Assembly (NCBI GenBank): GCA_905221605.1
Contig: CAJNDS010002385.1
Coordinates: 176,501 to 240,500, forward strand
Origin: Symbiodinium natans
Lineage: Eukaryota; Sar; Dinophyceae; Suessiales; Symbiodiniaceae
Reading direction: 5' to 3'
Length of the DNA: 64,000 nucleotides
Positions within the stretch are counted from its first letter, which is position 1. Every line of letters starts with the position of its first letter. Positions 10,529 to 20,470 of the stretch are shown here, piece by piece. The notes beneath the pieces are model-generated. The model did no database searches. It saw only the letters and a program-made list of their open reading frames with translations, and was not told where the DNA came from. The position numbers were made by a program, and so were the translations under genes.

Positions 10529-10767
10529 CCCCGAACCACTCTAACCCCATCAGCCCCCACAAGCCCCCAAAAGCCCCCAAAAGCCCGCAAAAATGCCCCC
10601 CTCAAAGCCGCAAACCCACGTCTACATGGGAGCGTATCTGTTGAGAGCTTACACAAACCCCAAACCCAAAACCCAAAACCCTAAACCCTACACCTACCCC
10701 CAGCAGAGATAGTGAAGGCTTACTTACCTCAATCCTAAACCTACCGCAGGGTAGTGGAAGCTTCTAG

Positions 10768-10905
10768 CCCTAAACCCTAAACCCTAAACCCTAAACCCTA
10801 AACCCTAAACCCTAAACCCTAAACCCTAAACCCTAAACCCTAAACCCTAAACCCTAAACCTTAAACCCTAAACCCTAAACCCTAAACATCCCTAAACCTT
10901 AAACC
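10768..10905 (+). repeat. CCCTAAA tract
   Basis: About 18 CCCTAAA units with one CCTTAAA variant. Confidence 0.95.
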
Positions 10906-10967
10906 CTACACCCTGAACCCTAAACCCTAAACTGCCGGCCTTAAAACACTCGACCCTATGAGCTGAG

Positions 10968-11026
10968 GATGCGGTGAGGCTGGTCTGCCACGTCGTCGAC
11001 CTGAGCCTGGACCGCCTTTGGACAAA
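10968..11026 (+). CDS. Exon candidate, unknown protein
   Basis: Acceptor-like gctgag, then DAVRLVCHVVDLSLDRLWTK, then a GC donor (gcgttc). An amphipathic helix is likely. Not recognised. Confidence 0.47.
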
Positions 11027-11651
11027 GCGTTCTTCCGAAGCCCTAAACCCCAAACCCTCAACCCCAAACCCCACACTCCAAACCCCAAACCCCAAACCCC
11101 AAACCCCAAACCCTAAACCCTAAACCCCGAAAGCCTAAACCCTAAACCCGAAACCCCTAAAACCACCCCCTCTCCCTGTGGGTTGCTTGCGCTTCAGGGT
11201 AATCCGGGCGAACCCACTGAACCCTAAGCCCTCAGCCAACTGAATCGAGAAGGTGCTCACGGCCTCATCCACAGCAGGAGTCGGAGATGCTTGAATTCTA
11301 GGCCCGCGCCTTGGGTTTCGGGTCCAAGCTAGGGGGGTTCAAGGGGGCCTACAGGGGGTTGAAATCAGCACCCTCAAATTTCGGGTTTAGGGTTCAGGGT
11401 TGTTAAGGTTCGATACCCGTACCCAGATGCCAGAAACCCAAAAAGCGGGCAAGGCTGGTTCGCTCAATAGGGTTTAGGGTTTAGGGTTTAGGGTTCAGGG
11501 TTTGGGGTTTAGGGTTTAGGGTTTAGGGGTGCACAAGCCCACTCCTCTAGACCTGCAAGCCCTCAATCCCCCCCTCAACCCCCCTCCACTGGATTAAAGG
11601 TTCAAAAAATATGAAGCATCAGCATAAGCTATAGCGCTCCCAAGCTGAAGT

Positions 11652-11804
11652 ACTTGGAGGTTCAGGGTTCTTACTAGCCACTTATAACTGTACTTCTAAC
11701 CCTACTTGTAATGCCCCTAAAGGGCCCTATAGGGGTTATCCCAAGCATAAGTAGGGTTACTAGCCCAGTTATAAGTGGTTATTAAGTCCCATGAACCTCC
11801 AAGT
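11652..11804. mobile_element. Palindromic element, family A (full copy)
   Basis: Starts acttggaggttcagggttc and ends gtcccatgaacctccaagt; the inner arms ttataactg and cagttataag match the copy at 5459. The centre is cctaaagggccctataggg. Confidence 0.8.
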
Positions 11805-12250
11805 AGGGGTTCAGGGTTCAGGATTTTGGGTTTCGCATTTCGGGTCTCGGGCTGTGGCCGGAAGGTCTTCCACAACTGGGGGAGCGCTCGGCTCTGTCTT
11901 CTTGTGGAGGCTCATTTAGGGTGAGAGTTTAGGGTTTAGGGTTTAGGGTTTAGGGTTTAGGGTTTAGGGTTTAGGGCTTGGTTGGAGGTTCGTGGGGTAG
12001 CTATGAGTCGGGCTATGCGTAGGTATCTTACATTGCTGCGCTCAAGACATAGACCGCCCGGGCGCCCCTGAGCCCCCCCCTACTCCCCAGAGCCCCCCCC
12101 ATCGCTCCCTGGGAATCCCTTGCTTTGTGAAGGAAGCCCTGGACGGAGGAAGTATTTTGGAAGCAGGCAATTGAGTTGAGTCTAGGCCTAAATCTAAGAG
12201 GAGCAGGTTAGGGTGATTTTGCCGCCTGTTTAAGGTTTGAGGTTGAGGGT
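11805..12250. other. No gene called
   Basis: Holds one TTTAGGG tract (11930-11978) and short C homopolymers near 12075-12105. Open frames are short and not protein-like. Confidence 0.5.
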
Positions 12251-12259
12251 TTAGGGTTA

Positions 12260-12465
12260 GAGGTCATTAAAGGCTCCTCTTCTCTGGGTTGAAGAAAGCC
12301 CCAACAAGGACCGGAAGCCCTGAACAACCCCTATGACTGTGACGGAGGCTGCCCCAAGCCGAGCCCGATGCAGATGAAATCGGACAGCTGACTGGAGTCG
12401 AGCCATGTCCCTGAACACCACTTGAGAGCGCCGCAGAACTTCTATCTGCTGGAGAACCCCTGGAA
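12260..12465 (-). CDS. Minus-strand terminal-exon candidate
   Basis: On the minus strand, after cattttccag, the frame reads GVLQQIEVLRRSQVVFRDMA, RLQSAVRFHLHRARLG and VVQGFRSLLGLSS, ending at a stop near 12260. The preceding minus-strand intron end lies in a family-E element (gcttaagaacc, about 12497-12545). Helical and basic; not recognised. The + strand of the same stretch is broken by stops. Confidence 0.42.
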
Positions 12466-12626
12466 AATGATACTGGTATGTTGCCCTCATGACGAATATT
12501 CTTTGTGGTATGTCTTTCTTGTTGAGGGGGGTTCTTAAGCGAATAGTAGAGAAGAGGCATTGAGGCTCACTCAACCCTCGGACCCTGAAACCGAACCACC
12601 CAACCCTAATTAGACCCCTAAGCAAG

Positions 12627-12780
12627 AGACCCTTAAACCCTTAAACCCTTAAACCCTTAAACCCTTAAACCCTTAAACCCTTAAACCCTTAAACCCTTAA
12701 ACCCTTAAACCCTTAAACCCTTAAACCCTAAACCCTAAACCCTAAACCCTAAACCCTAAACCCTAAACCCTAAACCCTGA
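12627..12780 (+). repeat. CCCTTAAA octamer array passing into CCCTAAA
   Basis: About 13 copies of an 8-base variant (cccttaaa) then about 8 canonical heptamers. Confidence 0.95.
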
Positions 12781-12975
12781 ACCCTGACCCCTAAACCCTA
12801 AGCCCTTGGACGGAACAAGCTCTAGACCTCCAGCGCCAAGACCCTGGACCCGCAAGCACGAAACCCCTCTCTAAGCCCCGGAAGCCACACCCAGAACCCT
12901 CTTCGAGCTTCCCCAGAAGCTCTATATGGAGTGGCTTAGGTTTTAGGGTTTAGGGTTTGGGGTTTAGGGTTTAGG

Positions 12976-13105
12976 GAATCGGAAACCAAAGAGAGAGCGG
13001 CTTGAGCGCACCCTATGCATTGGCCTGCAATTACTCTCTGTGCCCAAGTGGCCTGATGCCGAACGTCCCAATCTGATACTTTGAAGTGAAGGTGAAGCGG
13101 CTCTT
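12976..13105 (-). CDS. Minus-strand exon candidate
   Basis: On the minus strand, after acccaagag, the frame reads PLHLHFKVSDWDVRHQATWA and QRVIAGQCIGCAQAALSLVS. Composition is protein-like. With 12260-12465 it suggests a minus-strand gene here. No family recognised. Confidence 0.38.
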
Positions 13106-13544
13106 GGGTTTGTGAGAGGTGCGCGTTTGGGTTTAAGGGTCTAGAGTCAGGGATAAACCCTAAACCCTGAACCCAAAACCCAAAACCCAAAACCCAAAAC
13201 CCTAAACCCTAAACCCTAAACCCGTTCGGTGCCGTGAGAGCGGCCTCGCCTTCCTTTTTGGAACCACGAAGCTCCCGGCTTAGAATTGCCGAAGAATCGT
13301 CATGCCGGAAACGGAGCAAGTTCAATGGGGTTTAGTTGGTGTTTAGCACAAAGAGGTCAAGTCAATTTCATGGGGTGCGAACTTAGCTTGTACAATGATT
13401 TCGGGTTTGGGCCTGGGATAGATGCCGACCTCCTCGTGGACGAGCCTGGATAGCATATGGACTTCGTGTCCGTTCGCAGCCGCGAGCTGCTCAAGAAGGG
13501 CCCTTCTTAGTATCGTAGCAGCCAGATTTGTACAGTTTTCGCCC

Positions 13545-13800
13545 CCGTGGATAGTGTCCCTGTACGTTGTGGATCTGATTAGCCAACTCGCAGCCGGAGG
13601 CCAGAGGAGCTAAAAGGATCGAGCGTTGACGAGGGATAGATCCTTCCCTAACCTTTGGGATAGTTGTCTGTCCTCTTTACAACTCATAGCCGGAGGCCGG
13701 AGGATACTAAGGGCAGGTGGCTGTTCAGGTGAATATCGGGATAGGTGTACAACACGCAGCCGGACGGCTAGTGGATACATCTAGAGCGATAGGTTACCAC
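13545..13800 (+). repeat. Three degenerate copies of a GCAGCCGGAGGCC-bearing unit
   Basis: The words gggatag..tgt and then cagccggaggccagagga recur about every 80-90 bases (near 13590, 13690 and 13760) with substitutions. Open frames across this segment (13422-13613, 13717-13971) follow the repeat and are not convincing. Confidence 0.45.
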
Positions 13801-14028
13801 CCCCTGGAGATAGCAACTCTGGGGATCCTTCCGATAGTTAACGTCGGGAGTGGCTCGGAACGATTGGCTAGCTACCTTGAGTTCCCCGTTGACAGGGATA
13901 CTGTTACTTCTGGTGCAACATTACAACCTACAACTGTAAATATACAACTTCTTTCTTCTCGTGTGGCCTGAGCTAGTTACTGGAACGGGTTGCGCAAGTT
14001 TTCATTGGTTTGGACACTTCTCACAGGT

Positions 14029-14632
14029 TAAGAGCCTTGTTAGCTCAAATGCTGAGCTTCGTTATGTGGAGATGATGTTTGAGTCGCGGCTTATGGCCAT
14101 CACGGATGAGACAAGCAGGTTGAAAGGCATGGACGGGCGGGCGATGGCAAATGACAAAGTTTTCACCTTGCTTGCTCATGTACCGCAGGAAGTTGACAGA
14201 CTGGGACAGATACTGGATGGTTGGACAGATGGTTTGCTTGAGGCTGCCAATGATCTGGAAAGCAGGCTTTTGCTTTGGTTATCTCCCGACCGAGAGCTAC
14301 GCAATTTCTATATCGGGTCCTCTGATGACGAGATTGGGGATGCGGGGGGCGAAAGTTCTAGGCATGATGCGGTTTCTGCGTTTCCGTTTGACTTCGACTA
14401 CGAGGACCTCGTGTGCCTGACGGATGATTTCGTGACAAGTGGCGACCGGGTTATCCGACAGGGCACCCTTGGCAGGGTTCGTGCTGTCTACCGCTATGAC
14501 GAGATGCCGATGATCGAAGTCCAATTTCCCGGAGAGTTCATATGTCACTTCGTGTCTGACCATGACTTGCGCCTTGTTGAAAAAGCCGAGGCACTGGATG
14601 ATGTGCGTTTCATGTCAGACACCAATGACTAA
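14029..14632 (+). CDS. Unknown protein, C-terminal exon of about 200 codons
   Basis: This is the longest clean coding stretch in the first 50 kb and sits in a telomere-free island. It starts after a strong acceptor (cttctcacag), so I place an exon start at 14029; the first in-frame ATG is at 14072. It ends at TAA 14630-14632. The first part is helical and acidic (FTLLAHVPQEVDRLGQILDG, WTDGLLEAANDLESRLLLW). The end reads GDRVIRQGTLGRVRAVYRYD then MIEVQFPGEFICHFVSDHDL, which resembles a small SH3- or KOW-like beta barrel. That comparison is by eye only. An upstream GTG at 13961 would add residues across the acceptor and is unlikely to be the start. Function unknown. Confidence 0.6.
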
Positions 14633-14817
14633 GCCATAGAGGTGCGTCAGAGATCGTCGCTCCTGTGGTCAACCCACATCCGCGAAGCGGGGGGTGTTGA
14701 GCGCACCATTTACTTGAAGAGCACGGAATGTGTGCGTGTTGTGTGAATGCATTTCGGGTTGCCATACAGGGCCCGAGGTTCCTATAGGAGCAAGGGGCCG
14801 AAGAGCCAAAATCCGGC

Positions 14818-14990
14818 ATGGCAGCAATGAAGCGTCCGTGGCAACAAACGATGGTCCAGGACATGAGCCGCTGGCAGTATAGGAAGTACATGCGAGCCCT
14901 CCGACGTACCTCTGAACAGTCTCATGCAGTCAACTGGGATGCGGTTAGTGATCCTGATGGGGGCCTTGACCTCTCACAGTTGGGATGTGC
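14818..14990 (+). CDS. Open island, unknown protein
   Basis: From an ATG the frame reads KRPWQQTMVQDMSRWQYRKY, MRALRRTSEQSHAVNWDAVS and DPDGGLDLSQLGC before entering a family-C palindromic element at 14984. If real, the protein's end or an intron lies in the element. Not recognised. Confidence 0.38.
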
Positions 14991-15085
14991 CCCCTTCTCA
15001 AACAAAAAGTCCTTACTAGGGATTATGGTACCCTCTAGTATATTCCCTGTGAAGGACGGTTAGTATAAGGGGGGAACATCGCAAG
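14984..15085. mobile_element. Palindromic element, family C
   Basis: Opens ggatgtgccccctt and closes taaggggggaacatcgc, with inner arms gtccttactaggg / ccctgtgaaggac. It matches a second copy at 37031-37133, which opens gatgttcgcccttatactaac and closes gttggtataagggggaacat. Confidence 0.7.
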
Positions 15086-15770
15086 GGATTAGGGTTGAGG
15101 GTTGAAGGATTTCATGCTCCGGGAGGCTTTTTAAGAACCACTCTGCTTGCAGCATTTTCTGTCTTGCCTGCTGCTAGCTCAACCCATATAGCCATGGAGC
15201 CGAATCGGGACGATTGTGGGTTGGGGGTTGAGTCCTCGCGGTTTGGGGTGGCTGCTTTGGTGCAGGATCGAGGATGTCGTCAAATTGGAGCCTTTGTCAG
15301 AGCTGGGGGCAGGCAAGCTTCTTAGTGTTCTCGTGCGTGAAGCACATCCAGGGCACAAGCCCTGGTCCTAGGGCCCTAGGGAAGCTTTTGGCATCGGTAG
15401 GATGCCTCCCTCATGGCATTCAACGTTGCTTGGTAGACCTAAGTCTCTCGGCAGGCCCGGGAGCAAACGCAACGCAACGCCAGCAAAGTCTGAAAAGGTG
15501 AAGTGCAGAGGCTGCCATTGCCTTTGCCCTCGACCATCCTCCTACATGTCCCAGATCTTTGGTGTGGACATGTTCTTTACAGGGTTCTTAAGGGACGGGG
15601 GGGGGGGGGGTCATTGGGGGTAGCTGCCTAGAAAAACCTTAGGGAAGCTTAGGGAGCCTAAGGGAGTAGTGTGGAGTATCTTGAACCCCCCTCCCTTACG
15701 AACCCTGAAGTTCTGAAATGCTGACCATTCTCTCCAAGACAGGCGCTTGCGAAGATGCCAAGACCCTTAC
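15086..15770. other. Unique sequence, no gene called
   Basis: Telomere-poor, with overlapping 73-76-codon open frames in different + frames and a 14-base G run near 15598-15611. None has a recognisable motif or consistent splice edges. Confidence 0.45.
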
Positions 15771-15912
15771 TTGGAGGTTCAAGGGACTTAATGACCACTT
15801 ACAACGGGGCTTATAACCCCTGCTTCTACTTGGGATAACCCCTATTAAGGGTATCATAAGTAGGGTTATAAGCCCAGTTATAAGTGGTTATTAAGTCCCA
15901 TGAACCTCCAAG
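15769..15912. mobile_element. Palindromic element, family A (full copy)
   Basis: Opens acttggaggttcaagggact and closes taagtcccatgaacctccaag. The internal words tacttgggataacccctatt and cagttataagtggtta are shared with the other copies. Confidence 0.8.
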
Positions 15913-15972
15913 CTATGCAACCTGCCGGGCTAGTCCGGAAATCGCAACCCGTTTGCCAAAATGGCAGCTCCG

Positions 15973-16098
15973 CCAGGGACTCCAGTGCCCCTTAGTTCAG
16001 GATTCCATAACATACTTGGAGGTTCATGGGACTTAGTAAGGCCCTTTAGGGGTATTGTATAGGAACAGTCCTTCATGAAGGAGTATTGGAGTCCCTGG
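15973..16098. mobile_element. Family-B element with half a family-A element inside
   Basis: Opens ccagggactccagtgccc and closes gtattggagtccctggg, near-complementary terminal arms. Between them lies the left half of a family-A palindrome (about 16014-16060, acttggaggttcatggg). This nesting gives the relative order: A inserted in B. Confidence 0.65.
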
Positions 16099-16194
16099 GT
16101 TCGTCAGCGAGCCTACATGAACTGCCCCCCTGGCAATGGGGGGTTTTCATGGGTTTCCCCATGCTTTCGGATTTCCGTGGAGCGGAAATCCCCC

Positions 16195-16270
16195 TGCGCC
16201 ACCTCGCCAAGCCACGGCCCTTACCCTGCAAACCCTGCCAAGACTCTGACAACTTGGCAACGACCTCTGC
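16195..16270 (-). CDS. Minus-strand exon-like scrap
   Basis: Minus strand after ctttggcag reads VVAKLSESWQGLQGKGRGLA then RWRR. The plus strand is also open here, so the call is weak. Confidence 0.22.
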
Positions 16271-16360
16271 CAAAGAGCAGTCCGAAGATTTTCAGGGTTT
16301 CAGGATAAACTCGCGGTGTTGGGGGGGGGGGGGGGGGGGAGGGTCGGGGTGGAAAAGGGT

Positions 16361-16446
16361 CCATGATATGGGTAGTTCTCTAAATTAGGGGTCCCTTTTA
16401 GGGTCCTCCTTATATAGGGCCTACTTCAGAGAGACTACCCATATGA
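16361..16446. mobile_element. Small palindrome
   Basis: atgatatgggtagttctct near 16363 is matched by agagagactacccatatgag near 16428. It follows a G run of about 19 bases (16320-16339). Confidence 0.5.
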
Positions 16447-16609
16447 GCCCTAAACCCTAAACCCTAAACCCTAAACCCTAAACCCTAAACCCTGAACCCG
16501 AAACCCTAAACCCAAAACACTAAACCCTAAACCCTACATGGGTATGCACCGAAAATGCCACTGGACAGCCACCCGGCGAGGGGCGCGGGGGGGCACGTCG
16601 AACAAGGCT

Positions 16610-16771
16610 ACTTGGAGGCTCATGGCCATGGGTAGTTACAAGCAGCGGGATAAGTGGGTTTAGGGTTTAGGGTTTAGGGTTTAGGGTTTAGGGATAGGGT
16701 TTAGGGTTTAGGGTATGACTCTACTTAGGGTGCTTGCTACCCTACTTATAACTACCCATGAAGCTCCAAGT
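16610..16771. mobile_element. Family-A element interrupted by a TTTAGGG tract
   Basis: The left end acttggaggctcatggcc...gggtagttac and the right end ataactacccatgaagctccaagt are the arms of a family-A palindrome. Between them sits TTTAGGG (16658-16713). The telomeric tract is therefore inside the element. Confidence 0.65.
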
Positions 16772-16913
16772 ACAGATTTAGAGAAAGGCGAGTTAGCAGG
16801 ACCTTGGCGGGACACGCGCCCGGCTTGGTGCGTGCCTTTGCAACTACTTGGAGCTTTCGTACTTAAACACCCTACTTATATCTACCCCAAGCCCTAAAGC
16901 CCAAACCCCAGAC

Positions 16914-17000
16914 CCGAAACCCTAAACCCTAAACCCTAAACCCTAAACCCTAAACCCTAAACCCGGTCCCTAAACCCTAAACCCTAAACCCTAAACCCTA
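16914..17000 (+). repeat. CCCTAAA tract
   Basis: About 11 heptamers with one interruption (cggtccctaa). Confidence 0.95.
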
Positions 17001-17192
17001 CTAGAATTACCAAATGAGCCTCGAAGTAGAAGCCATAGCCAAACCTCGGACTCGCAGAGCTTACGTTGAAGGGAGTCCACAGTTCTGGTGTCTCTGCGAC
17101 TATGATAAGTAGTTGCTATGAGGCAGGGTTTAGGCTTATGGTGTAGGGTTTAGGGTTTAGTGTTTAGGGTTTAGGGTTAGGGTTTGGGGTTA

Positions 17193-17335
17193 CGTCACCC
17201 TTGGTTGGTGCGCTTGCCTTGCTTTGGTGCTTGTCCATTTGCGCATTGTGGAAGCTATTGGTCCTACGAGTTTTGCAGAGTGCATGCAAGTGACGGCGAA
17301 TATCTTGTCAGGTCAGGATCAGATGAACACTAGCT
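17193..17335 (+). CDS. Open island, unknown protein
   Basis: One + frame reads LALVLVHLRIVEAIGPTSFA then ECMQVTANILSGQDQMNTS and a stop. A hydrophobic start is followed by a soluble helix. No family recognised. Confidence 0.35.
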
Positions 17336-17455
17336 AAGGTTGGTCCCAAACCCCCAAAAACCTCACCTCCTATATCTGGCAATGCTTGACGATCTAGAGC
17401 TTGAGGACGTGTGCCTGTGTGCTTTGAGGGCTTTTGTTGGCTTTGGATCTTTGCA

Positions 17456-17593
17456 GTTGATAGGGTCAGCGTGAGGCAAAATTGGCACGAGGCCGAGAGT
17501 GGCGTCCCGAACATCAAGGCCCTCGCTAGTGCATTCCTTTCTGGAGTTTGTGTCGAGGCCCGTCTTCTGAGGCAAGCGAGTGCAGGCAGATGA
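17456..17593 (+). CDS. Terminal-exon candidate, unknown protein
   Basis: After ctttgcag the frame reads DRVSVRQNWHEAESGVPNIK, ALASAFLSGVCVEARLL and RQASAGR to a TGA at 17591. Open on both sides of the acceptor; the exon reading is preferred because upstream residues are cysteine- and tryptophan-rich. Confidence 0.4.
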   Translation, partial: VDRVSVRQNWHEAESGVPNIKALASAFLSGVCVEARLLRQASAGR

Positions 17594-17619
17594 TGCAGGA
17601 ACCCTAAGCTCGATCAGTG

Positions 17620-17695
17620 TTAGGGATCCTTTTTGCTTTTTGGGTTATGGGCTTTCTTATGTATGAACAAAAAGGATCCTTTTTTCTTCCTTAGG
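17620..17695. mobile_element. Short hairpin, GGATCCTTTTTG arms
   Basis: ggatcctttttgctttttgg near 17627 and caaaaaggatcctttttt near 17668 are inverted copies around a 35-base loop. Confidence 0.5.
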
Positions 17696-17962
17696 GGAAC
17701 AGGGATTAAGTAAACCCGAAACTCTGCCCAACACCCCGAGTGCGAAGAAGCAGGAGATGCGGTGGTGGACGGGGCAGTCCGTGTTGGGTTTTGTTAAGGC
17801 TCCATAAACCCTAAACCCTAAACCCTAAACCCCAAACCCTAAACCCTGTGCCTTGAATAGGGGTGCTTAGAACAAACCATGAACCTCCAAGTATGGCGTG
17901 CCTACACCTATGGACTGGGTGGCCTGGGTGTGTTTTCTCCTTACTGGGCTTAACTGGCTGGT

Positions 17963-18055
17963 TCTTAGTAGGGAATGAGGCAGTCAGGGCCCTATAGAAT
18001 TCCTTAAAGGGTATGTATGGGGCCCTCATTCCCTCATCCCCTACTAGGAACGGGG
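17963..18055. mobile_element. Palindromic element, GTTCTTAGTAGGGAATGAGG arms
   Basis: gttcttagtagggaatgagg near 17964 is matched by ccctcatcccctactaggaac near 18030. A half copy (cattccctactaagaacg) is at about 18630-18648, just after a TTTAGGG tract. Confidence 0.55.
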
Positions 18056-18193
18056 GGGGTAAGATCCTCGGGAGCATGCTGCAGGGCCTTCAAATGGGCC
18101 AACCCAGTGGATGTGTTTAAAAGGCGTCCATCCGCCCTTTAGATTTGCTAGTTTGGATTCTCGGATCCCGACCGAAGCCCTTTTTAGGCCGCA

Positions 18194-18415
18194 AACCCTA
18201 AACCCTAAACCCTAAACCCTAAACCCTAAACCCTAAACCCTAAACCCTAAACCCTAAACCCTAAACCCTAAACCCTAAACCCTAAACCCTAAAACTAAAC
18301 CCTAAACCCTAAACCCTAAACCCTAAACCCTAAACCCTAAACCCTAAACCCTAAACCCTAAACCCTAAACCCTAAACCTTAAACCCTAAACCCTAAACCC
18401 GAAACCCTAAACCGT
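18194..18415 (+). repeat. CCCTAAA tract of about 220 bases
   Basis: About 30 heptamers, broken only by aaaactaaac near 18290 and two point variants. Confidence 0.95.
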
Positions 18416-18418
18416 GAG

Positions 18419-18505
18419 TTGGATTTGATCGAGATCTGGGAGCATTGCGAGGGAGTGAAAAGCATCAGGAAGTTGAGGAAACAGCAAATTTCTGGCTGGT
18501 TGTTT
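18419..18505 (+). CDS. Exon candidate with GT donor, unknown protein
   Basis: After ccgtgag the frame reads LDLIEIWEHCEGVKSIRKLR then KQQISGWLF, and stops exactly at gtaagg, a textbook donor. CCCTAAA lies upstream to within a few bases and TTTAGGG (18510-18590) begins right after the donor. A charged helix is likely. It could belong to the 5' part of the kinase gene downstream or to a separate gene. Confidence 0.5.
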
Positions 18506-18727
18506 GTAAGGGTTTAGGGTTTAGGGTTTAGGGTTTAGGGTTTAGGGTTTAGGGTTTAGGGTTTAGGGTTTAGGGTTTAGGGTTTAGGGTAGTACCCTGC
18601 ATAATCCCTTAAAGGACCTCATTCCCTCATTCCCTACTAAGAACGAGGGGGATTATGGTGTGGATTCAAGGGCCCAGACACTCCAACACCCTCTAAGTAC
18701 GGAATATTCCTTAAACCATATAAGGAA

Positions 18728-18820
18728 CAAACCCTAAACCCTAAACCCTAAACCCTAAACCCTAAACCCTAAACCCTAAACCCTAAACCCTAAACCCTAA
18801 ACCCTAAACCCTAAACCCTC
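18728..18820 (+). repeat. CCCTAAA tract
   Basis: About 13 heptamers, preceded by a family-B half element (18665-18727, cactccaacacc ... ggaatattcctt). Confidence 0.93.
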
Positions 18821-19070
18821 TTATTTAGGGCTTAGGGTTTAGGGTTTAGGGGTACCTTAGAACGGGCAGGATTCCGAAGCCCGAAGCCCAAAGCCCTAAC
18901 CCACAAGCCATACCTTGTCAAGATGAAGCCGTGTTTTCCAGGGTTTAGGGTTCTGGGGCTTTGGGTTATGCGGTCTTGGGTTCTAGGGCTTATGCCTTGC
19001 TTCAGGCAAGCATTAGGGCACGTGAAGCACAAAAACGAAGAGCGGCTCTTCAACGTGTTTTTTTCCTCAG

Positions 19071-19115
19071 GGTGACCGTCTACGCGTCTACTCCGCGCAG
19101 CTTCAGCAGCTTCAA
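19071..19115 (+). CDS. Micro-exon candidate, 45 bp
   Basis: A pyrimidine tract and acceptor (ttttttttcctcag) lead into GDRLRVYSAQLQQLQ, which ends at gtaagg. Both splice sites are canonical, unlike most exons of the kinase gene. Glutamine-rich helix; function unknown. Confidence 0.52.
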
Positions 19116-19416
19116 GTAAGGCTCCATGTCCTAGTGCCACCAAACCTGGGAGTTGTAGCACACTGGGGGTTCTGGGTCCACTGCTGCGGAGTTCTAAGGC
19201 AGAGTAGCCACGTGAGAAAGTGCTCTATGTACGGGCGCGCGCAGGCACGAGTAGAGTTCGAACCAAAGCAGAGGGTATTCTTTTGCTGATGCGCCGAAAG
19301 CCCAAAACCTCCTCAGAATGATCTTATAAGGCCATGAGCTTCTATAGCCATAAGAGACTCAAGGTTCAGGACTTGGTTAGGGCTTCCAGTTGTTTCTGGG
19401 CGCCATGTTGACGCAG

Positions 19417-19499
19417 CTGAACAAATGGATCAGCGGCAACAGCTCTGGCCGAACTGTCCTGTTTGGCGGGAGGATATGGAGTTGTGTGCCTGCTGTCAG
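19417..19499 (+). CDS. Exon candidate, unknown protein
   Basis: After gacgcag the frame reads LNKWISGNSSGRTVLFGGRI then WSCVPAV, ending at a GT donor (gttcca). Not recognised. Confidence 0.42.
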
Positions 19500-19777
19500 G
19501 TTCCAACCATACTCGTAAGACGGGAAGGCTTCGTAGCCCAGTGGTACCCCTTTTATCTTTTTTTGGCTCTCGTCAAGCCAGATGACCCTAAGCCCTATAA
19601 CCCCACAGCCCCAAAGCCCTATGACCCTAAACCCTTAACCCTAAAACCTAAAATCCTAAACCCTAGACCCTAAACCCTAAGCCGTAAACCCTAAACCCTA
19701 AACCCTATAACCCTAAACCCTAAACCCTAGAACCCTAAACCCTCAACAGCCACCCTGCCTCTTAAGCCTGGCGCCAG

Positions 19778-19827
19778 GTGGAGTCGAGGAGCAGCGCCTA
19801 CGGGAGATCTCCCTCGAGTATCCCGAG
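19778..19827 (+). CDS. Exon candidate, unknown protein
   Basis: Acceptor gcgccag, then GVEEQRLREISLEYPE, then GC donor (gcctcg). Acidic helix. With 18419, 19071 and 19417 it may form the N-terminal part of the kinase gene that is recognisable from 20961 onward; this is inference from position and strand only. Confidence 0.45.
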
Positions 19828-19847
19828 GCCTCGTGCAGATGCGGGTT

Positions 19848-20470
19848 ACCCTAAACCCTAAACCCTAAACCCTAAACCCTAAACCCTAAACCCTAAACCC
19901 TAAACCCTAAACCTTAAATCTTAAATCCTAGACCCTAAACCCTAAACCCCAAACCTGAGGGTTTAGGGGTTTAGGGGTTTAGGGGTTAAGGGTCTAGGGT
20001 TGGAGGTCTGGGGGGTTTTAGGGATTTGGATTGTTGGGGGTTTAAGGTTTTTGTTCGGGTTTTTTAGGGGTTTAGGTGGTTCAGGTGCTTTGGGTGGTTT
20101 AGGGGTTCAGTGTTGCTTAAGGGTCTTTTCGGTCAGTGGGTTTAGGGGGTTTAGGTGGTTTAGGGTGTTTTTTTGCGGTTTTGGGGGGTTTTGGGTGTAG
20201 GGTTTGAAGGTGTTGTAGGCGTTTAGGGGATTGCAAGGTGGAAGGAAGAGGCAGTGGAAGGGATCATCAGCCCTCTGCGCATCCTTGGGTCCCAAACTTG
20301 AAAGGAAGGGTCCCAAGGAAACTGGGAAAGGGTTTAGGGGTTAGGGGTTTAGGGGTTTAGGGTTTAGGGTTGAGGGTTACGGGTTTAGGGTTGAGGGTTT
20401 AGGGTTTAGGGTCTCGGGTTTAGGGTTTAGGGTTGAGGGTTTGGGGTTGAGGGTTTAGGGGTTTAGGGAA
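19848..20470. repeat. Telomeric and GGGTTTA-variant sequence
   Basis: CCCTAAA (19848-19915) faces a long degenerate G-rich stretch (19950-20470) built of TTTAGGGG, TTTAGGTGG and TTGAGGG units. A 65-base unique insert at 20225-20320 is not clearly coding. Confidence 0.85.

Noticed and set aside
13961-14632. Start of the 14-kb gene at GTG 13961
   Set aside because: The stretch before 14029 crosses a strong acceptor (cttctcacag) and encodes a tryptophan/cysteine-rich lead unlike the rest; an exon start at 14029 fits better.
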